Part shown: piece by piece, positions 41,476-46,703 of the stretch
Numbering within the stretch: position 1 is the first letter of the stretch
Layout: each line of letters starts with the position of its first letter
DNA from: Bordetella parapertussis
GTDB lineage: Bacteria; Pseudomonadota; Gammaproteobacteria; Burkholderiales; SG8-41
Length of the DNA: 46,703 nt
Assembly (NCBI GenBank): GCA_945864585.1
Contig: CAMBCF010000027.1
Location: 1-46,703 of the forward strand
Direction of reading: 5' to 3'
The notes under the pieces: generated by a model
Database searches by the model: none
What the model was told of the DNA's origin: nothing
Seen by the model: only the letters and a program-made list of their open reading frames with translations
Made by a program: the position numbers and the translations under genes

Positions 41476-42252
41476 TTATTTAAGAATACGCTTGATCAGC
41501 AATTGCCGTGCAACGCCGTAGCTTACACCGGCGTAAACCAGCAGCACCAGCCCATGCAGCCACGCCTGATCAGGCAGCATGCCATTCATCAGTGGGCGCG
41601 ACAGCGCCACGGCGTGCGTCAGCGGCAGTAATTGCGCGGCCATTTGTGCGAGGACGGGCAACTGCTCAAGCGGAAAAAACACGCCGCATAGCAGCATCAT
41701 CGGCGTGATAGCCAGGGTGAAGTAATACATGAAAAAATCGTAACTGGGTGAGCACGCGGTGATGATCAGTCCCAGTCCCGCGAACACCAGGCCGGTGAGC
41801 GCAATCACCGGCAGGATCAACAACGCCAACGCCGAACCGACCAGTCCCAACGCGCTCGCAACCACCAGCACCGCGCAGCCCGACAGCACGCTTTTGCTGG
41901 CCGCCCACACCCATTCTCCCAGCACCACATCGTCAAGCGTCAACGGCGCGTTGATGATGGCGTCCCAGGTGCGCTGCACGTGCATGCGCGAAAACGCCGA
42001 ATACATGGCCTCGAACGAGGCCGTCATCATGGTCGAAGAACACACCACGCCGCCGGCGAGAAACGCCACGTAACTCACGCCCTGCATCTGCGGCAGCATG
42101 CTGCCGAGGCCGTAGCCGAGGCCCACCATATACAGCAGCGGATCGGCAAGATTTCCCAGCACCGAGGGTATCGCCAGCTTGCGCCATACCAGCAGATTGC
42201 GGCGCCACACGTGGAGGAAGCGGGTGTTGAGGAGGTTTGAAGGTGGGGACAT
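41476..42252 (-). CDS. ABC-2 type transporter permease, NodJ-like
   Basis: Inner-membrane permease, 258 aa with about six helices, of the NodJ group. RRNLLVWRKLAIPSVLGNLADPLLYMVGLGYGLGSML is close to NodJ, as are TMMTASFEAMYSAFSRMHVQRTWDAIINAPLTLDDVVLGE and PMMLLCGVFFPLEQLP. Outside rhizobia such NodIJ pairs are widespread in betaproteobacteria and their substrate is unknown; lipid or oligosaccharide export is only a guess. The ATPase gene is upstream, separated by a repeat-filled 141-bp gap. Confidence 0.88.
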   Translation of the reverse strand: MSPPSNLLNTRFLHVWRRNLLVWRKLAIPSVLGNLADPLLYMVGLGYGLGSMLPQMQGVSYVAFLAGGVVCSSTMMTASFEAMYSAFSRMHVQRTWDAIINAPLTLDDVVLGEWVWAASKSVLSGCAVLVVASALGLVGSALALLILPVIALTGLVFAGLGLIITACSPSYDFFMYYFTLAITPMMLLCGVFFPLEQLPVLAQMAAQLLPLTHAVALSRPLMNGMLPDQAWLHGLVLLVYAGVSYGVARQLLIKRILK

Positions 42253-42286
42253 GCTATGCGTTTTCTCGGGGTTAAATCGTACCGCG

Positions 42287-42388
42287 TGAACGAGTGAACA
42301 AGTGAACGAGTGAACGGGTAACCCCCAACCCCAGCGCTGCGATGGTGTGTTTTTGCTCGTTCACCCGTTCACCCGTTCACTCGTTCAC
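42287..42388. repeat. Intercistronic inverted repeat of octamers, copy E6 (ABC ATPase-permease)
   Basis: The left arm is GTGAACGA, GTGAACAA, GTGAACGA, GTGAACGG, then GTAACCCCC. The loop is about 35 bp with AGCGCTGCG. The right arm is GTTCACCC, GTTCACCC, GTTCACTC, GTTCAC. One end is 5 bp from the ATPase stop; the other is 34 bp from the permease ATG. Confidence 0.92.
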
Positions 42389-42393
42389 CGCAC

Positions 42394-43314
42394 TCAATCC
42401 CTCAACTCCCGCCCCGTCAATTTCAAAAACACATCCTCAAGATTGGCGCGGCGGTGCAAATAACGCAGGTTGGTTTGCGCGCCGTGACTCGCCAGATCAG
42501 CGACCAGCGCATGCGCGTCACGCGCGTAACAAAACACGGTTTCGCCGTGCGTTTCGCAGCGCTCGGCGAGATGGCCGCCGGTCGCCGCCGCCCACTCGCC
42601 GGCGCCATCGCCGTAAACTTCAACCACTTCCGGTTCGATATTCGCGGCGATCAGTTCGCGCGGCGTGCCGATGGAGATGATGCGCCCGTGATCCATGATG
42701 GCGAGACGGTGGCACAGGCGCTCGGCTTCTTCCATGAAATGCGTGGTGAGCAGCAGCGTTTTGCCGCGCAGCGTGAGTTGGCGCAAACGTTCCCAGATGA
42801 CATGCCGCGCCTGCGGGTCGAGCCCGGTGGTCGGTTCATCCAGAAACAACAAATCGGGATCGTTGATCAGCGCGCGCGCCAGCGTCAACCGCCGCTTCAT
42901 GCCGCCCGACAGCGTTTGTATACGCGCATCGGCGCGTGCGGCGAGGCCCGCGTATTCAAGCAATTCGGGTATGCGCCGTTCCAGTTCAAGGTGCGTGATG
43001 CCGAAATAACGCCCATACACCAGCAGGTTTTCACGCACCGTGAAATCGGGGTCGAGATTGTCGAGTTGCGGCACCACGCCCACGCGCGTGCGGGCTACAC
43101 GCGCGTGTGTCAAAACATCGTGATCCAGCAGCGTGATGGCGCCGCTGTCGGGACGGGTCAGGCCCAGCGCAAGACGCAGCGTGGTGGTTTTGCCCGCGCC
43201 ATTGGGGCCGAGCAGGCCAAAACATTCGCCGGGCTTCAGTTCGAAATCCACGCCGGCAACAACCTCGCGGCCTTCATAACACTTGCGTAATCCGCTGACG
43301 GCCAGATGCGTCAC
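42394..43314 (-). CDS. ABC transporter ATP-binding protein, NodI-like
   Basis: ATPase of 306 aa working with the NodJ-like permease. Walker [16 protein letters not shown], the ABC signature [15 protein letters not shown], Walker [17 protein letters not shown] and the H-loop [13 protein letters not shown] are all present, followed by the NodI-type C-terminal domain ending [12 protein letters not shown]. The GTG start at 43314 overlaps the hydrolase stop (GTGA) and gives the usual NodI length. A start at 43419 would overlap the hydrolase gene by 109 bp and add a Gly/Ala-rich leader, so it is rejected. Confidence 0.92.
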   Translation of the reverse strand: MTHLAVSGLRKCYEGREVVAGVDFELKPGECFGLLGPNGAGKTTTLRLALGLTRPDSGAITLLDHDVLTHARVARTRVGVVPQLDNLDPDFTVRENLLVYGRYFGITHLELERRIPELLEYAGLAARADARIQTLSGGMKRRLTLARALINDPDLLFLDEPTTGLDPQARHVIWERLRQLTLRGKTLLLTTHFMEEAERLCHRLAIMDHGRIISIGTPRELIAANIEPEVVEVYGDGAGEWAAATGGHLAERCETHGETVFCYARDAHALVADLASHGAQTNLRYLHRRANLEDVFLKLTGRELRD

Positions 43315-43919
43315 GCGCACCAGCGGCTGACGATTTGCGACAGCAGGTTTAGCCGGCCGTGAAAAAAATGTTCGCCGCCCGGCACCACCACCACCGGCAG
43401 ATTTTGCGGGCGCGCCCAATCGAGTACGGCCGCCAGCGGCACCACATCATCGTGCTCGCCGTGAACAATCAGAGTATTTTCAGGAACCGTCCCGGTGGGA
43501 AAACGATTCACCGCCGCACCGACCAGCACCAGGCGTTCACACGCCAGTCGTGCGGCGACGCGCGTTTGCACAAAGCTGCCGAACGAAAAACCCGCCAGCA
43601 GCAGCGTTTGCGTATTAAAACGCGCCATCGCGTACTCGGCTACCGCGACCAGGTCGTCGCTCTCGCCGATGCCTTTGTCGTGAACGCCCTCGCTCGCACC
43701 CACGCCACGAAAATTCGGCCGTACCGCCACATAGCCCAGGCTGTATAGCGTGCGTGCCAGCGTGGTCACCACCTTGTTGTCTTTGGCGCCTCCCTGCAAA
43801 GGGTTCGGATGCGCAATCAGCGCAATGCCACGCCGCAGCGTGCCGGGATCATTGATGTCAGTATCGATGTTGCCGGCAGGGCCGGGGATTAGTACGCGTT
43901 CGGGGTGAGGGGGAGGCAT
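43311..43919 (-). CDS. Alpha/beta hydrolase (dienelactone hydrolase/serine esterase-like)
   Basis: Cytosolic hydrolase, 202 aa, of unknown substrate. [54 protein letters not shown] is shared by a common proteobacterial alpha/beta hydrolase group. The nucleophile elbow is GFSFGS, with an Asp candidate in [11 protein letters not shown] and a His in [10 protein letters not shown]. The start at 43919 is chosen over 43985, whose extra residues are encoded by repeat sequence. No ribosome binding site is seen. It is coupled to the NodI-like gene by a 4-bp overlap and often sits near such transporters. Confidence 0.85.
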   Translation of the reverse strand: MPPPHPERVLIPGPAGNIDTDINDPGTLRRGIALIAHPNPLQGGAKDNKVVTTLARTLYSLGYVAVRPNFRGVGASEGVHDKGIGESDDLVAVAEYAMARFNTQTLLLAGFSFGSFVQTRVAARLACERLVLVGAAVNRFPTGTVPENTLIVHGEHDDVVPLAAVLDWARPQNLPVVVVPGGEHFFHGRLNLLSQIVSRWCA

Positions 43920-43932
43920 GGAGGTGAGAACC

Positions 43933-44081
43933 GTGAACGGGTGAACGAGTGAACGAGTGACGGCCCCTCGCTTCACTCTCCCCACCCCGCACCCGCTGAC
44001 GGGGGAGAGGAGCGCAAAGCGCGGGTTACTTGTTCACCCGTTCACTCGTTCATTCGTTCACGGAATTTTACCCGTTCACGC
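43933..44081. repeat. Intercistronic inverted repeat of octamers, copy E7 (ferredoxin-hydrolase), with nested hairpin
   Basis: The left arm is GTGAACGG, GTGAACGA, GTGAACGA, then GTGACGG. The loop holds a nested palindrome of CTCTCC and GGAGAG type and ends GGGTTAC. The right arm is GTTCACCC, GTTCACTC, GTTCATTC, GTTCACGG, with a further GTTCAC unit up to 44081. It starts 13 bp from the hydrolase ATG and ends 2 bp from the ferredoxin stop. Confidence 0.9.
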
Positions 44082-44083
44082 TG

Positions 44084-44392
44084 TTAGATCTTAAGCCTCT
44101 CCACCACCCGCCCATGCACCAAATGCTCCTGCACGATTTCGTCGACGTCCTCCTGATCGACGTAGGTGTACCAGACCTCTTCCGGATAGATCACCATCAC
44201 CGGGCCTTCGTCGCAACGGTCGAGGCAGCCGGCCATGTTGACGCGCACCTTGCCCTTGCCGGAGAGCTTGAGTGATTTGACCTTATCCTTGGCGTAGTCG
44301 CGAATCTTGCTCGCGCCATGGTCATTGCAGCAGTTAGCGCCGGTGTCGCGCTGGTTACAACAGAAAAAAACGTGCCGTTCATAATAGCTCAC
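44084..44392 (-). CDS. Thioredoxin-like [2Fe-2S] ferredoxin
   Basis: Small iron-sulphur protein, 102 aa. Cysteines at 11/12, 21/22, 56 and 60 (FFCCNQRD, GANCCNDHG, GCLDRC) match the thioredoxin-like 2Fe-2S pattern in which Cys11 or 12, 21 or 22, 56 and 60 hold the cluster. The WYTYVDQEDVDEIVQEHLVHG ending is typical. Its partner enzyme is not evident from the neighbours. The start is GTG at 44392 with GAGAGGG upstream. It comes after the VanZ-like gene (52 bp) and before the hydrolase gene. Confidence 0.92.
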   Translation of the reverse strand: MSYYERHVFFCCNQRDTGANCCNDHGASKIRDYAKDKVKSLKLSGKGKVRVNMAGCLDRCDEGPVMVIYPEEVWYTYVDQEDVDEIVQEHLVHGRVVERLKI

Positions 44393-44444
44393 GGGATGGC
44401 CCTCTCTTCATGGTGTAGCGTCTAATTATAAATGTTTCGCGCGG

Positions 44445-45584
44445 TCAATTGGAATGGCGTGGCTGGTTGCGCCACAATGCCACACACAAATAGGATAACG
44501 CGATCAGCGGCCACAGTTCCGATAATGCGCGCAGTATCGCGGAAAAACTCAGGAAGTGACTGGCTTTGCCGCTGCTTAACTGTGGCGGCAAACTGAAATA
44601 GGGGTTGTCGGGCGCGAGATTTATCACCGCCAATGCGATCACCAGGGACAACAGCGCCAGGCTCAGGCGTGCCCTGTGGCCCAGGACAAGCAAGCCCGCC
44701 AGCAGTGTCCCCCCCAGCAAGAGGCCGAGCATAGCCCCCGGCGTCATCCACGCCCAGGCGCCCTGCGGTTTGCCGAGAAACGCGGTGATCAGCATTTTGC
44801 AGGCCAGCGCCGCCACGATGACGGCGCCAATAACCAGGCCGCGGCGCGTCCCGGCACGCAGCAGCGTCGACAGCAGCAGGCCGATACCCAGCAGATTGAA
44901 AAACACCACCGTCGCTTCCACTGACAGCAGACGGCTGGGTGTGTGAAAAAAATACGCGGGCAAATCAAAGGTTCCGCGCAGATTGCCGGTGCCAAAAACC
45001 TGGGTCAGCGGGTTCAGGTGGGTAACGATCCACAATACCGCCACCACGATGCCGATATCGATCAGCGCTCCCGGCATAAACACGCGGTCGCGTAACGCGC
45101 CCAGCCGTGCGCCAAGACGCCGCGATGGCAGAAACAGCGGCGCCGCCAGCGCGCCAATTAATGCGCCCGCGCCATTCGCCAGCACGTCGACGTTGGACGC
45201 GATGCGCGCCGGCAGAAACATTTGTATGCTTTCCATGCCGATGCTGATCCCGACCGCCAGCAGCAAACCCGCGGCCGCGGCGGCCATCGGCGGCAACCAC
45301 AGACGCACGCCGAGCGTTAGCATAAAGCCCAGCGGTATATACGCCGACAAATTGATCAACACATCGCTGAGCGTGATGTAGCGCGGCCAGGGCGCGGCGA
45401 GAAAGCCGTAAACATCTTCCGCTGGAAAACGCCAGCCACGTAACGGCTGCAGGCTGGCGTACATGATAACCAGCAGGTAAGCTAACGCCAGCACCAGTGA
45501 CAACAGATAAACGTGCCGTGATTCCCCTGCCAGGGGGATCACCGTGTCATGCGCCACCCTATTTAATTCGGACCCGGAAACCAT
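44445..45584 (-). CDS. VanZ-like membrane protein
   Basis: Polytopic membrane protein, 379 aa with about ten helices. The N-terminal half has the VanZ-like pattern: LVIMYASLQPLRGWRFPAE, YITLSDVLINLSAYIPLGFMLTLGVRL, GISIGMESIQMFLPARIASNVDVLANGAGALIGAL. The role of VanZ-like proteins is mostly unknown. The start is uncertain: the ATG at 45584 coincides with the divergent DHH gene start, and GTG codons at 45557 and 45542 are alternatives. It probably starts the minus-strand run leading to ferredoxin. Confidence 0.82.
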   Translation of the reverse strand: MVSGSELNRVAHDTVIPLAGESRHVYLLSLVLALAYLLVIMYASLQPLRGWRFPAEDVYGFLAAPWPRYITLSDVLINLSAYIPLGFMLTLGVRLWLPPMAAAAAGLLLAVGISIGMESIQMFLPARIASNVDVLANGAGALIGALAAPLFLPSRRLGARLGALRDRVFMPGALIDIGIVVAVLWIVTHLNPLTQVFGTGNLRGTFDLPAYFFHTPSRLLSVEATVVFFNLLGIGLLLSTLLRAGTRRGLVIGAVIVAALACKMLITAFLGKPQGAWAWMTPGAMLGLLLGGTLLAGLLVLGHRARLSLALLSLVIALAVINLAPDNPYFSLPPQLSSGKASHFLSFSAILRALSELWPLIALSYLCVALWRNQPRHSN

Positions 45585-46540
45585 TGCACAAATACTACGA
45601 TATTTTCAACGGCGACGCCGACGGACTGTGTGCACTGCAGCAGTTGCGTCTGGAGGAACCGCGTGACGCTGAATTAATCACCGGCGTTAAACGCGACATC
45701 CAGTTGCTCGCGCGCGTGAACGCGGCTGCCGGCGATGAAATCACAGTACTCGACATTTCACTCAAATCCAATGCGTCCGCGCTGGCGCGCTTGCTCGGGC
45801 GCGGTGTTAAATGTCGTTATTTTGATCACCATGCGGCGGGCGTGATACCCGTGCATCCCGGCCTGAGCGCGCACATCGACACCGCGGCCGATGTCTGCAC
45901 CAGCCTGCTGGTGGATCGCTATCTTGCGGGCCGCCAGCGCCTGTGGGCGGTGGTGGCGGCGTTTGGTGACAATCTGGTCGCGCCCGCGATACGCGCGGCG
46001 CAGCCGCTGGAACTGGACCACAACGAGCTGGCGCGCCTGCATGAGTTGGGCGATTGCCTTAACTACAATGCCTACGGCGAGTCGATCGATGACCTGCATT
46101 ACCACCCCGCCGATTTGTATCAGGCTATTGCGCCGTACGCCGATCCGCGCGAATTCATGATCGATGAGCCGGTGTTCGAGGTGCTGAAGCACGCATACAC
46201 TGAAGACCTGCTATACGCCGAAGCGATCAAGCCGGAATTCGCCGGCGCCGGCGCCGCGCTTTATGTATTGCCGGACGCCGCGTGGAGCCGCCGCATCAAC
46301 GGCCTCTTCGGCAACCGTCTGGCGCAGGCGCATCCACGGCGCGCGCATGCCGTGCTGGTAGCCAAAGCCGGCGGCTACACCGTCAGCGTGCGCGCGCCAT
46401 TAAGCGCTCCGCAGGGCGCCGACGACCTGTGCTCGCGCTTCGCTAGCGGCGGCGGACGCAAAGGCGCGGCGGGCATCAACCTGCTGCCGCCATCGCAGTT
46501 CGCGGCATTCGTCGCTGCGTTTCGCGCGGCGTATCCGTGA
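45584..46540 (+). CDS. DHH family phosphoesterase
   Basis: Predicted phosphoesterase, 318 aa from TTG 45584. The N-terminal motif YDIFNGDADGLCALQQLRL is a DHH-type metal site, followed by VLDISLKSNASALARLL, the DHHAAG motif, and FGDNLVAPA. The C-terminal DHHA1-like part ends GGGRKGAAGINLLP. Family members cleave nucleotides or cyclic dinucleotides, but the substrate here is not predicted. Start choice is uncertain: a GTG at 45497 would add 29 proline-rich residues lying under the VanZ gene and is less likely because the fold begins at YYDIFNGD. It faces the VanZ-like gene head to head. Confidence 0.85.
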   Translation: MHKYYDIFNGDADGLCALQQLRLEEPRDAELITGVKRDIQLLARVNAAAGDEITVLDISLKSNASALARLLGRGVKCRYFDHHAAGVIPVHPGLSAHIDTAADVCTSLLVDRYLAGRQRLWAVVAAFGDNLVAPAIRAAQPLELDHNELARLHELGDCLNYNAYGESIDDLHYHPADLYQAIAPYADPREFMIDEPVFEVLKHAYTEDLLYAEAIKPEFAGAGAALYVLPDAAWSRRINGLFGNRLAQAHPRRAHAVLVAKAGGYTVSVRAPLSAPQGADDLCSRFASGGGRKGAAGINLLPPSQFAAFVAAFRAAYP

Positions 46541-46542
46541 AA

Positions 46543-46703
46543 TTATGTTTTTGCACCATCCGCACGCAGCGTAGCGGCCTCCAGCAGGCCAAACGCGATC
46601 AGCCACCAGGTCGCGTCCCACGCATTCATCCACTTGCCGATGGTAAGCCAGGTTACGATCAACCCGCCGAGCGCCGCGTACAGCGTCACCGCGATGGTGA
46701 TGA
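46543..46703 (-). CDS. C-terminal end of a membrane protein (partial)
   Basis: The last 161 bp hold the end of a minus-strand reading frame that runs off the window. It reads ITIAVTLYAALGGLIVTWLTIGKWMNAWDATWWLIAFGLLEAATLRADGAKT and stops at 46543-46545. Two hydrophobic segments suggest a membrane protein. The family cannot be recognised from about 52 residues. It converges on the DHH gene with 2 bp between stops. Confidence 0.6.
   Translation of the reverse strand, partial: ITIAVTLYAALGGLIVTWLTIGKWMNAWDATWWLIAFGLLEAATLRADGAKT

Noticed and set aside
42394-43419. ABC ATPase starting at 43419
   Set aside because: It would overlap the hydrolase gene by 109 bp and add a low-complexity leader; GTG 43314 with a GTGA overlap gives the normal length.

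Overview
The window is a compact stretch of about 60% G+C chromosome from a Gram-negative proteobacterium, most probably a betaproteobacterium. Four things point there: gatC-gatA-gatB facing mreBCD-mrdA-rodA across one short gap, the glutathione pair gshA-gshB next to a permease-less PTS (EIIA-HPr-EI), the metX-metW pair, and an Acidithiobacillus/betaproteobacterial-type glutamate-cysteine ligase. There are no transposases, phage genes, rRNA, tRNA or CRISPR arrays. Almost every gene is a recognisable housekeeping gene, so the novelty lies between the genes.

Layout: (1) 1-3.1 kb, a TonB-dependent receptor of ZnuD-like type and a TonB energy transducer. (2) 3.0-5.2 kb, the HslVU protease behind a probable sigma-32 promoter. 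(3) 5.2-10.1 kb, glutathione synthesis and the regulatory PTS. (4) 10.2-12.1 kb, metXW behind a SAM-II riboswitch and an intrinsic terminator. (5) 12.1-15.1 kb, an AmpG-like permease, exonuclease III and a DUF4124-like secreted protein. (6) 15.1-18.5 kb, gatCAB on the minus strand. (7) 18.6-25.2 kb, the rod-shape/elongasome operon and rlpA. (8) 25.2-31.7 kb, pyruvate dehydrogenase E1/E2, then nadD-rsfS-rlmH-maf. (9) 31.8-34.9 kb, RNase G and a cardiolipin synthase-like enzyme. (10) 34.9-37.1 kb, yggS-proC-yggT on the minus strand. (11) 37.2-39.4 kb, pilT-pilU. (12) 39.4-45.6 kb, a minus-strand run: VanZ-like protein, 2Fe-2S ferredoxin, hydrolase, NodIJ-like ABC exporter, HemJ, secreted HIRAN protein and THUMP methyltransferase. 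(13) 45.6-46.7 kb, a DHH phosphoesterase and the end of a membrane protein.

The most unusual signal is a family of about ten intercistronic inverted repeats. Their arms are tandem arrays of 7- or 8-bp units (GTGAACGR with GTTCACYC; GTGAAGR with CTTCACY; CTKAGGA with TCCTMAG; a looser CCTCACG version). Every copy lies between two co-directional genes and nearly fills the gap: one arm starts within a few bases of the upstream stop, and the other usually ends 3-35 bases before the next start. Most downstream genes have no visible Shine-Dalgarno sequence. Two families with unrelated arm sequence share the same GTAACCCCG edge motif, and some copies carry a second GC-rich hairpin in the loop. This looks like a modular palindromic element that colonises or controls operon junctions. 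Its function is inference.

Other points of note are the SAM-II riboswitch, whose tail can base-pair with the terminator; the heat-shock promoter of hslVU; a 16-bp box shared by the PTS and aceE upstream regions; and a HIRAN domain behind a signal peptide. Starts were re-chosen where an upstream start would place repeat or leader sequence in the protein.
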